Positions 1 through 6,249 of a stretch of 8,131 nt of DNA are shown one piece after another. Within the stretch, counting starts at the first letter, position 1, and every line of letters begins with the position of its first letter. The stretch is from Chloroflexota bacterium (lineage in GTDB: Bacteria; Chloroflexota; Dormibacteria; Dormibacterales; Dormibacteraceae). The stretch lies in the NCBI GenBank assembly GCA_005879675.1, contig VBJE01000229.1:1-8131 (forward strand), read 5' to 3'. Position numbers and translations under genes: made by a program. The notes under the pieces were generated by a model that was given only the letters and a program-made list of their open reading frames with translations, was not told the DNA's origin and did no database searches.

Positions 1-202
1 TTGATGACGAGGTGGCTGTGGAACTTGCCGAGAGAATCCGCCTGGAGCACATGAAAGGTATGCACAGTGGGATAATCCGCGAGCTGTCCGAGGCTGAAAG
101 GGGCCAGGACTCGGAAAGGGTTGTGCGGTTGGAAGCCGAAGCCAGGGAACTGGCCCGCGCCATCAAAGACATGGAAAGGAGAGGGCAGATATCGCGCGGG
201 TA

Positions 203-203
<1 letters not shown>
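1..203 (+). CDS. dnaG: C-terminal end of DnaG-type primase (5' truncated)
   Basis: The reading frame is open from the window edge (first whole codon at base 3) to TAG at 201-203, giving about 66 residues. The GTG at 12 is only an internal in-frame codon. The visible part is a charged, helical segment with a pattern of Glu/Arg and spaced Leu/Ile. It includes RELSEAERGQDSERVVRLEA and resembles the helical C-terminal (helicase-interacting) domain of bacterial primase, which typically ends in leucine-spaced helices with an 'AE..GD.E...L..E' pattern. Position supports the call: dnaG directly precedes the primary sigma factor gene in many bacteria, and here its stop codon overlaps the sigma start. 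No catalytic TOPRIM or zinc domain is in view, so the assignment rests on the tail pattern and synteny. Another coiled-coil protein is possible. Confidence 0.55.
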
Positions 204-1921
<1,718 letters not shown>

Positions 1922-1941
1922 AAGCAAGCCCCGGCCGCCGT

Positions 1942-1998
1942 AATTTCCCGCCGCTGCCGGCGCTCGCGGTCTTCGCACCCCCGAATTACCCGCCGCAG
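1942..1998. repeat. Pair of 15-bp direct repeats 42 bp apart in the sigA-kinase gap
   Basis: AATTTCCCGCCGCTG (1942-1956) and AATTACCCGCCGCAG (1984-1998) match at 13 of 15 positions and are 42 bp apart start to start, about four helical turns. They lie between sigA and the candidate promoter of the cytidylate kinase-like gene. They could be a paired operator or just GC-rich similarity. Confidence 0.45.
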
Positions 1999-2007
1999 CA
2001 CGCACTC

Positions 2008-2036
2008 GCGACACAGCGGCGTCGGTGACTTAAATT
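2008..2036 (+). promoter_or_regulatory. Candidate promoter of the cytidylate kinase-like operon
   Basis: A -35-like GCGACA (2008-2013, four of six matches to TTGACA) is followed by a 17-bp spacer and a -10-like TAAATT (2031-2036, four of six matches). TTAAATTT is the most AT-rich stretch of this gap. The predicted start, near 2043, would leave a leader of only about 9 nt before the ATG at 2052, consistent with the absence of a Shine-Dalgarno there. sigA has no obvious terminator, so readthrough may also supply transcript. Confidence 0.4.
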
Positions 2037-2051
2037 TGACCAGCAAGACAT

Positions 2052-2711
2052 ATGCCGGTCATCACGATCGGGCGGCAGTTCGGGGCGGGGGGCGCGACGG
2101 TCGGCCGGATGCTGGCCGACCGCCTGAAGGCGGACTTCCTCGACTCCCGGATCATCGACGAGGTCGCGCGCCGGCTCCAGCTTCCCAAAGAGGAGGTGGA
2201 GGCCGAGGATGAGCATCCCGGCTCGTTGCTGGCGCGGCTGCTGGTCGCGCTGGGGTCGGCGAGCACCGAGCCGCTGATCCCGGCTGAGGCGGGCGCGGCC
2301 TGGACGCCGCCCAACGCCGCCCCGACGTTCGACACGAGAAAGGCCATCCTGCAGATCACCCAGCACGTGATCCAGGAGGCGGCGCGGAGCGGCAACGTCG
2401 TGATCGTCGGCCGCGGCGGCGCGTACCTGCTGCGCGACCATCCCGGGGCCATGCACCTGTTCCTCCGCGCGGCGGAGGCCGTGCGGGTGAAGGCGATCAT
2501 GGAGCGGCTGAGGATCGCCTCCGAGGAGGAGGCGCGGAAGCGGCTCAAGCAGACGGACGAGAACTGGACCGCGTACATCCGACAGGTGTACGGGCACGAC
2601 CGGATCCACCCGGCGCACTACGACATGGTCCTGGACACCGGCCGGCTGGGCTACGAAGCGACGGTGGATTCCGTGCTTGCCGCGCTCCAGACGCGCAAGC
2701 CGATAACCTAG
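2052..2711 (+). CDS. Cytidylate kinase-like family protein (P-loop NMP-kinase fold)
   Basis: A cytoplasmic protein of 219 aa. It opens with MPVITIGRQFGAGGATVGRM, the typical start of the Cytidylate_kin_2 family: beta-strand, glycine-rich loop G11-A-G-G14, then a helix ending at LADRLKADFLD with D31 and D36. A second family signature is VVIVGRGGAYLLRDHPGAMH (116-135). The lid-like RIASEEEARKRLKQTDEN (154-171) and the closing YDMVLDTGRLGYEATVDSVL (190-209) complete the pattern. The loop lacks the canonical GK[ST] of Walker A, as is usual in this family, so the nucleotide substrate is uncertain; many members have no proven activity. Length is normal. ATG is preceded by no convincing Shine-Dalgarno. 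It is followed after 8 bp by the next gene and probably leads a three-gene operon. Confidence 0.88.
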   Translation: MPVITIGRQFGAGGATVGRMLADRLKADFLDSRIIDEVARRLQLPKEEVEAEDEHPGSLLARLLVALGSASTEPLIPAEAGAAWTPPNAAPTFDTRKAILQITQHVIQEAARSGNVVIVGRGGAYLLRDHPGAMHLFLRAAEAVRVKAIMERLRIASEEEARKRLKQTDENWTAYIRQVYGHDRIHPAHYDMVLDTGRLGYEATVDSVLAALQTRKPIT

Positions 2712-2719
2712 TCCCCGCG

Positions 2720-3007
2720 GTGGTCCACTCCCTCGGCTCGCGCACGTCCGGCGTCGACGGCTCCAGCGAGGGCGGGCGGATCAACACGATCGACATCCCC
2801 GGCGCGCTGGTCCTCTACGGCGTCGCCCTGCTCCAGGCCCTCCAGCCGAAGAACCCGAAGGTCAAGCTGAGCGTGGCCCCGGTCAAGGTCGAAGGGATCT
2901 GGTGCCTGGAGCTGAGCTATCAGGGCGACAGCCCGGCCGGCGTGCCCGAGACGTGGCGCGGCCGCCGGGTGGTGCTGAAGAAGATCGAGCCGCCGCCGAG
3001 TGCCTGA
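2720..3007 (+). CDS. Conserved-looking hypothetical protein, 95 aa
   Basis: I do not recognise the family. The frame begins at GTG 2720, 8 bp after the kinase-like stop, and ends in TGA at 3005-3007. Codons are strongly G/C-ending throughout, which supports real coding. The first ~20 residues are Ser/Gly-rich and probably disordered. The middle (INTIDIPGALVLYGVALLQA, 21-40) reads as one amphipathic helix or strand-helix pair. The rest alternates short strands (KVKLSVAPVKVEGIWCLELS and RGRRVVLKKIE) and looks like a small alpha/beta fold. There is no signal peptide or transmembrane segment and only one Cys. No good Shine-Dalgarno precedes it, so translation is probably coupled to the upstream gene. 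It overlaps the next gene by 8 nt, so the pair is likely co-translated. Confidence 0.7.
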   Translation: MVHSLGSRTSGVDGSSEGGRINTIDIPGALVLYGVALLQALQPKNPKVKLSVAPVKVEGIWCLELSYQGDSPAGVPETWRGRRVVLKKIEPPPSA

Positions 3008-3212
3008 GCGGTTCGGCCCGGAGAGCAAGGTCCGCCAGGTTGTCGAAGCCCTCGGCGAAAGGGGCCGCGAGGTGCTCCGCAGCCACGGCTACGACCTGGG
3101 CGAAGGTTTCGTCGACGTGCTCTCCCAGTACCAGACGCTCGAGACGGCCGCGCGCGGGGACCGGCTGCGGGACCTGGAAGGGCTGCTGCGGGAGCTCAAC
3201 CAGACCGGGTAG
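3000..3212 (+). CDS. DUF1858-like small helical protein, 70 aa
   Basis: Starts at GTG 3000, 8 nt inside the preceding gene in another frame, and stops at TAG 3210-3212. The layout is an N-terminal helix (SKVRQVVEALGERGREVLRS), a turn (HGYDLGEG) and a C-terminal helical part (QTLETAARGDRLRDLEGLLR followed by ELN). The pattern of a helix ending at a residue pair before G, then 'TLETAA', then 'DLEGLLRELN' matches the DUF1858 fold, whose members end in TLeeAA...L..LL.eLN. The Cys pair that usually follows the central Gly in that family is absent; the protein has no Cys. The match is by eye and could be only a shared three-helix pattern. Function is unknown. Translation is probably coupled through the overlap. 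Confidence 0.68.
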   Translation: MPERFGPESKVRQVVEALGERGREVLRSHGYDLGEGFVDVLSQYQTLETAARGDRLRDLEGLLRELNQTG

Positions 3213-3214
3213 GT

Positions 3215-3235
3215 GGCGGCGAGGCGGACGCCGCC
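3215..3235 (+). terminator. GC-rich hairpin after the DUF1858-like gene
   Basis: GGCGGCG (3215-3221), a 7-nt loop and CGCCGCC (3229-3235) form a perfect 7-bp stem, 2 nt after the stop codon. The following GCAAATTTACATTCTCTT is only moderately T-rich and has no clean T run, so it is a weak intrinsic terminator at best. Its position at the end of a three-gene set favours that reading. Confidence 0.42.
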
Positions 3236-3335
3236 GCAAATTTACATTCTCTTGACCTTCCAAAATCGAGGTCCGGCGTGTAAGCTGCAACGAAATTCGG
3301 GCCTGCGCCGTTATACGCATCGAGGAATTACGTCA
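3236..3335 (+). promoter_or_regulatory. AT-rich promoter-like gap upstream of the zinc-ribbon gene
   Basis: This ~100-bp gap is clearly poorer in GC than its surroundings and its codons lose G/C bias, so it is non-coding. It contains TTTACA (3241-3246), TTGACC (3252-3257), CAAAAT (3261-3266) and TAAGCT (3281-3286), but no pair at 16-18 bp spacing. TTGACC to TAAGCT is 23 bp. A short inverted repeat GACCT-N10-AGGTC spans 3254-3273. A promoter is very likely somewhere here; the exact elements cannot be fixed. Confidence 0.4.
3322..3327 (+). promoter_or_regulatory. Shine-Dalgarno fixing the start of the zinc-ribbon gene
   Basis: GAGGAA (3322-3327) lies 8 nt before GTG 3336. It selects this start over the upstream in-frame GTG at 3213, whose extension runs through AT-rich, non-coding-like sequence. 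Confidence 0.75.
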
Positions 3336-3599
3336 GTGCAACGGTCGAAGTTGGAGTCGGACAAGGGCAAGTGCGCTTGCGGAAGGCGCATGAAGGATGC
3401 CGCGATCTACACGTACCGGTCGCGGACGGATCGCTTCCTCTTCCACCGCTGCGAGTGCGGCACGGAGTGGACAGAGCACCAGACCGACGTCGACCCGAGC
3501 GACCCGGTTTCGTCTGATGAGGTGATCGAGGTCCACAAGCGACTGGCGAAGTTCGAAGGCTCGATCGCCGACCTGCTGCAGGCGCACACCACGCAATAA
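3336..3599 (+). CDS. Small CxC...CxC zinc-ribbon-like protein, 87 aa
   Basis: I do not recognise a named family. Two knuckles, C13-A-C15-G and C39-E-C41-G, are 23 residues apart and flank a predicted beta hairpin (AAIYTYRSRTDRFLFHRCEC). This is a four-Cys, zinc-ribbon-like arrangement expected to bind one zinc ion. The second knuckle is followed by TEWTEHQ. The C-terminal third (about 60-82) is acidic, then forms a likely amphipathic helix (VIEVHKRLAKFEGSIADLLQ). No signal peptide or membrane segment is visible, so it is probably cytoplasmic and could bind nucleic acid or a protein partner. The GTG start is set by a good Shine-Dalgarno. It is monocistronic: a promoter-like gap lies upstream and a convergent terminator immediately downstream of TAA (3597-3599). 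Confidence 0.8.
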   Translation: MQRSKLESDKGKCACGRRMKDAAIYTYRSRTDRFLFHRCECGTEWTEHQTDVDPSDPVSSDEVIEVHKRLAKFEGSIADLLQAHTTQ

Positions 3600-3625
3600 A
3601 AAAGCCCTCCCCGAAGGGAGGGCTT
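3598..3625 (-). terminator. Strong intrinsic terminator with UUCG tetraloop
   Basis: A perfect 10-bp stem (3602-3611 with 3616-3625) closes a four-base loop. On the minus strand it reads AAGCCCTCCC-TTCG-GGGAGGGCTT, giving the extra-stable C(UUCG)G loop, followed by six T (3603-3598). It lies 22 nt past the minus-strand phosphatase-like stop, so it primarily ends that transcript. On the plus strand the hairpin directly follows the zinc-ribbon gene but only two T follow, so it may act weakly in that direction. Confidence 0.92.
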
Positions 3626-3646
3626 GGTCGAGCGTCCTGGTTCTGA

Positions 3647-5890
3647 CTACGATCCCGCGGCGAGCGCTGACGCCTGGGCGAGCAGGTCCCGACCCTGGGC
3701 GATCATCGTCTTGAGGTCCTGCTCGCTCGCGAGCGGACCACCGAAAGTGGCGTTTGTCAACGCGGTGCGCATCTGCGCTTCCAGCGCGTCCCGCTGCGAT
3801 GTGAGCGACGCGATGCTGTTCTCGGTCGCGATGTAGACGCTGTCGTCGGTGGCCGAACCGCTCTGGATGCCGCGCGTGGACGCCACCAGCGTGTCCATCG
3901 CGTAGGGGCCGAACGGTGCCGCGACCTGCTTGTATACCTCGCGCAGGCGGACGAGCGATTCGTGGTGGGCGCGAAGGTCAGTTGAGACCGCTGAGGTGTC
4001 GAGGAAGTCGACCAGCGCGACGCCGTCAGGCTCGTAGCTGTCCTTGAGCCCGAGCAGCGCGAGGATGGTGGGGCGGATGTCGGCGTGGTCTGACCAGACG
4101 TCGCTGGTGCGGCCGATGTTTTTGACGCCTGGCCCGACGAAGCCGAGCCAGGTGCGGGCGATTTCCTCCTGGATGTCACCGTGGCTGTAGGCGAAGTGGT
4201 AATCGATGCACGGGTTGCTGCCACAGCTTGGATTGACGTCGGTGACGAAATAGTCGGGAAGGGCAAAGGCGGTGAAGTTGGGCGTGCGCCGCGGATCCGC
4301 GTTGACCATGTGCAGGGCCTTTTCAGTCACAGGGTCGGCCATCTGTACAAAGACGGGAGCGGGAGCGCTGCTCAGATAAGGGTCGATCGCCTGGACGCTG
4401 AACACATCCCGTTCCAGCTGGCGGAGCGCAGGATCCGTGCGGGCAGGATTGCCGTTGCGGTAGAACGTCGGCGCGGAGTCACGGTGAAGCGAGAAGGCCG
4501 GAACGGGCGCCGGAAGCTTTGCCTTGAGGTTGAGATTCACCTCGCCGATCTGGTTCGAGGGACAGGCCGGCGTCGTCGTCCATGAGCAGTTCGTGTGCGA
4601 CCAGGCGAGGGTGCCGTCGGCCTGCGCCGTCCCGTCACCGCCGGCGAAGTGGTCGCCCTCGTCCGCGGTGAAGACGAACAGCGTGTTCGACTTGTCGATC
4701 CCGTCCGCCGCCAGGCGGGCGAAGAAGGTCCCGAACGCGTCGTTGTACGCGTGCAGCTGGGCGACGTAGTCCGCCTCGCCCGGCCCCGAGGCGCGAGGGA
4801 AGTTCGGGTTGAAGGGAGCCGGAAAGGACGAGGTGTGATTGTCGTGCGCGTCCGAGATGTAGGCGAAGGTGACGGGCACGCCGGCTTCCTGCATCTGAGC
4901 GACATAGCCCAGCGTGTTCTTGGCCAGCGCGCCGTCGAATCCAGGAAATCCGCACTGACCGAACGGGTCAGTGACAGGCTGACCTTCCGTGTTGTTGACG
5001 CACGCGCTGCCGTGGTTGATGGCGGGATTGACATATTTGGCCCCGAAGAGCGCCTGGAAGCCGAGGTAGCCGCCCGGCTCGTCGAGCAACCTGTCCGGAC
5101 GCGAATTCGCCACATTGGTGGCATTGGCGGCGCAGATGCCACCGCCGGCGCCGCAGTGAATCGCGATGCCGACGTAATCAGTCAGCGCCTTTGCGCGCGC
5201 GGCCGTCCCGGACGGTGCTGCGTTGGAGGCGACCGCCGCAGTCCACTCCGGTGAGCCTGTGCCGAAGGCTTGACTCATGTCGCCGAACGGACCAGTGCCG
5301 GTGTTCTCGAGGACGACGTTCGCGGTCGACACGGCGCCGTAGTTGCAGCCGGCGCGGGTGAACGGCACCCAGGGCGCGGGAGTGTTCTTAGGGTCGTTGT
5401 TCGGGCCGGTGGGGGTGACCATGTTCGGCAGTGGGTCTTCCAATCCGGTCGAGTCGTCGACCAGGTCGGTCCAGTACTTGAATGAGCTCGAAAACGCGGG
5501 TGTGTTGGCGTTGTTGAAGTAGAAGTAGGAGTTGCTGACGGTCTGGCCCATGCGGTCGGGGTAGAGGCCTGTCAACGAGGTGAGGATCCCGGCTGCGGTG
5601 TGCGAGATGAGGACTGTGTGCTCGTTGTCGCTGAGCGTCCCGTTGTCGGTCAGGAAGTTCAGGAGGTTGGGCATCTGCTCCAGGTCGGACGCGACGTTGG
5701 TCCGGTCGCGGAACAGGTGTGTGTTGTCGAACTGGATGCTGATGACGTGCTTGATGCCGTTGTCGAGCGAGCAGTTCGGCGATGCGGCCGCCGCCGCTGC
5801 CGCCGGTGCCTGGGCCGAGGCCGGTCCCGGGACTGCTGCCTGCGCCGCCACGAGGGCCGCCACCGCGGCGAGCCGAATCAGGCGTCTCAT
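3647..5890 (-). CDS. Secreted alkaline-phosphatase-superfamily phosphoesterase
   Basis: The protein has 747 aa from ATG 5890. An in-frame upstream start at 5959 is rejected because ATG 5890 has a Shine-Dalgarno-like site and begins a classic signal peptide: MRRLIR, then a hydrophobic Ala/Val/Leu core, then PASA|QA with cleavage near residue 26. After an Ala-rich linker the fold follows the metal-dependent alkaline phosphatase superfamily. A first strand with a likely metal Asp is HVISIQFDN (D55). The segment SHTAAGILTSLTGLYPDRMG (96-115) aligns with the nucleotide pyrophosphatase/phosphodiesterase nucleophile motif, with T98 as probable nucleophile. A metal site is TADEGDHF (408-415). SDHADIRPTILALLGL (600-615) carries another metal His. 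TADEGDHF also resembles the phospholipase C/acid phosphatase (phosphoesterase) type. Ten Cys suggest disulfides outside the cytoplasm. The C-terminal ~100 residues are helical. Substrate unknown: a phosphate mono- or diester is expected. Confidence 0.85.
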   Translation of the reverse strand: MRRLIRLAAVAALVAAQAAVPGPASAQAPAAAAAAASPNCSLDNGIKHVISIQFDNTHLFRDRTNVASDLEQMPNLLNFLTDNGTLSDNEHTVLISHTAAGILTSLTGLYPDRMGQTVSNSYFYFNNANTPAFSSSFKYWTDLVDDSTGLEDPLPNMVTPTGPNNDPKNTPAPWVPFTRAGCNYGAVSTANVVLENTGTGPFGDMSQAFGTGSPEWTAAVASNAAPSGTAARAKALTDYVGIAIHCGAGGGICAANATNVANSRPDRLLDEPGGYLGFQALFGAKYVNPAINHGSACVNNTEGQPVTDPFGQCGFPGFDGALAKNTLGYVAQMQEAGVPVTFAYISDAHDNHTSSFPAPFNPNFPRASGPGEADYVAQLHAYNDAFGTFFARLAADGIDKSNTLFVFTADEGDHFAGGDGTAQADGTLAWSHTNCSWTTTPACPSNQIGEVNLNLKAKLPAPVPAFSLHRDSAPTFYRNGNPARTDPALRQLERDVFSVQAIDPYLSSAPAPVFVQMADPVTEKALHMVNADPRRTPNFTAFALPDYFVTDVNPSCGSNPCIDYHFAYSHGDIQEEIARTWLGFVGPGVKNIGRTSDVWSDHADIRPTILALLGLKDSYEPDGVALVDFLDTSAVSTDLRAHHESLVRLREVYKQVAAPFGPYAMDTLVASTRGIQSGSATDDSVYIATENSIASLTSQRDALEAQMRTALTNATFGGPLASEQDLKTMIAQGRDLLAQASALAAGS

Positions 5891-5896
5891 GCCAAA

Positions 5897-5903
5897 CCCC
5901 CTT
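5897..5903 (-). promoter_or_regulatory. Shine-Dalgarno-like site of the phosphoesterase gene
   Basis: On the minus strand AAGGGGG (5903-5897) lies 6 nt before ATG 5890. It supports this start, which also gives a clean signal peptide. Confidence 0.65.
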
Positions 5904-5965
5904 GTCGCTTCCGCCACCTGCCTGCAACCGGCGGGCCCCCTCGACCCGTCCCACGCCAACCTAAC

Positions 5966-5985
5966 CCGCGCCGTGCGATGCGCGG
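5966..5985 (-). other. Short hairpin in the phosphoesterase leader
   Basis: CCGCGC (5966-5971) and GCGCGG (5980-5985) form a 6-bp stem with an 8-nt loop inside the predicted ~110-nt 5' leader. It could affect mRNA stability or translation, but in DNA this GC-rich such stems arise easily. Confidence 0.3.
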
Positions 5986-6002
5986 TTTAAGCAGGATTTA
6001 AG
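5981..6002 (-). repeat. Two adjacent 11-nt direct repeats at the predicted transcription start
   Basis: On the minus strand CTTAAATCCTG (6002-5992) is followed directly by CTTAAACCGCG (5991-5981), with 8 of 11 positions identical. Head-to-tail 11-nt units are the spacing used by PhoB/PhoP-type response regulators. They begin about at the predicted +1, a position that would favour repression. The link to phosphate control is only suggestive. Confidence 0.4.
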
Positions 6003-6007
6003 AATCG

Positions 6008-6036
6008 ACCTTATTGAAGGCCGGGCGGCGTGTCAA
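6008..6036 (-). promoter_or_regulatory. Consensus-like SigA promoter of the phosphoesterase gene
   Basis: On the minus strand a perfect TTGACA (6036-6031), a 17-bp spacer (6030-6014) and TAAGGT (6013-6008, TANNNT type) form the best promoter in the window. The start would be near 6001, leaving a leader of about 110 nt before ATG 5890. It lies just past the stop of the 42-aa gene, so the phosphoesterase has its own transcript. Confidence 0.75.
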
Positions 6037-6052
6037 GCGGGCTGTATGGCGC

Positions 6053-6181
6053 TTAGTCCCGGGGAGTGCCCGGCCACCAACGCGTGGGGCGGTCGGCGTC
6101 GGTCAGGCGGGAGTCGGAGACCCAGCCCGCGGCGCTGAGCGCGACGAGAAGAGCGATGGCCACCAGCATCAGAATCTCCAT
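6053..6181 (-). CDS. Small single-helix membrane protein, 42 aa
   Basis: ATG 6181 to TAA 6053-6055. Residues 3-20 (ILMLVAIALLVALSAAGW) form one transmembrane helix. A polar tail follows with VSDSRLTDADRPTRWWPGTP; it carries the Ser-Asp-Ser-Arg and Trp-Trp-Pro-Gly groups and probably faces the cytoplasm. Codons are G/C-ending across the frame, supporting coding. From memory, GC-rich Gram-positive genomes hold many tiny proteins that start MEIL, have one helix and then a W-x-x-DSR group, and this fits that type; I know no function for them. A weak Shine-Dalgarno (GGGAA, 6196-6192) lies 10 nt before the start. It is divergent from the LysR gene, with 62 bp between starts, and could be its target. 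Confidence 0.62.
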   Translation of the reverse strand: MEILMLVAIALLVALSAAGWVSDSRLTDADRPTRWWPGTPRD

Positions 6182-6221
6182 GGCTTCAGTGTTCCCAGCG
6201 GGAAACTCCGAAGCAACATGG

Positions 6222-6227
6222 ATTTTA
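6222..6227 (-). promoter_or_regulatory. -10-like hexamer of the 42-aa membrane protein gene
   Basis: On the minus strand TAAAAT (6227-6222) matches TATAAT at five of six positions and would give a leader of about 34 nt. No clear -35 is seen at 17 bp (CCGGCA), so activation by a regulator is plausible. Confidence 0.45.
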
Positions 6228-6236
6228 CTCGTAAGA
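6224..6236. promoter_or_regulatory. Candidate LysR-type (T-N11-A) operator
   Basis: TTTACTCGTAAGA (6224-6236) fits T-N11-A with inverted arms TTAC-TC-GTAA. It sits in the 62-bp gap between the LysR gene and the divergent 42-aa gene and overlaps both -10-like hexamers, so occupation would affect both promoters. LysR regulators usually bind such sites and repress themselves. Confidence 0.45.
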
Positions 6237-6237
6237 T
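6232..6237 (+). promoter_or_regulatory. -10-like hexamer giving a leaderless LysR transcript
   Basis: TAAGAT (6232-6237, TANNNT type) ends 6 nt before ATG 6244, so transcription would begin at or next to the A of the start codon. No Shine-Dalgarno precedes this ATG, as expected for a leaderless mRNA. No good -35 is visible. Confidence 0.45.
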
Positions 6238-6239
6238 TT

Positions 6240-6249
6240 CGGCATGCCG
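6240..6249. other. 10-bp perfect palindrome across the LysR start codon
   Basis: CGGCATGCCG (6240-6249) is self-complementary and contains the ATG at 6244. It may be a second operator half or chance in GC-rich DNA. Confidence 0.35.

Noticed and set aside
1949..1962. CGCCG-CTGC-CGGCG hairpin after sigA as a terminator
   Set aside because: A 5-bp stem and no T run. Common by chance in such GC-rich sequence.
3252..3286. TTGACC paired with TAAGCT as a SigA promoter
   Set aside because: The 23-bp spacing is too long. The elements are only mentioned as part of a promoter-like gap.
3213..3335. Upstream extension of the zinc-ribbon gene to GTG 3213
   Set aside because: The extension crosses the hairpin and AT-rich gap, lacks G/C-ending codons, and a good Shine-Dalgarno favours GTG 3336.
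4537..5142. Several long frames inside the phosphoesterase gene, on both strands
   Set aside because: All lie within a single intact gene with clear superfamily motifs. Their products are low-complexity Arg/Ser/Thr- or Val/Gly-rich shadows.
5891..5959. Extended start of the phosphoesterase at 5959
   Set aside because: It would bury the signal peptide behind 23 polar residues and ignores the Shine-Dalgarno before ATG 5890.
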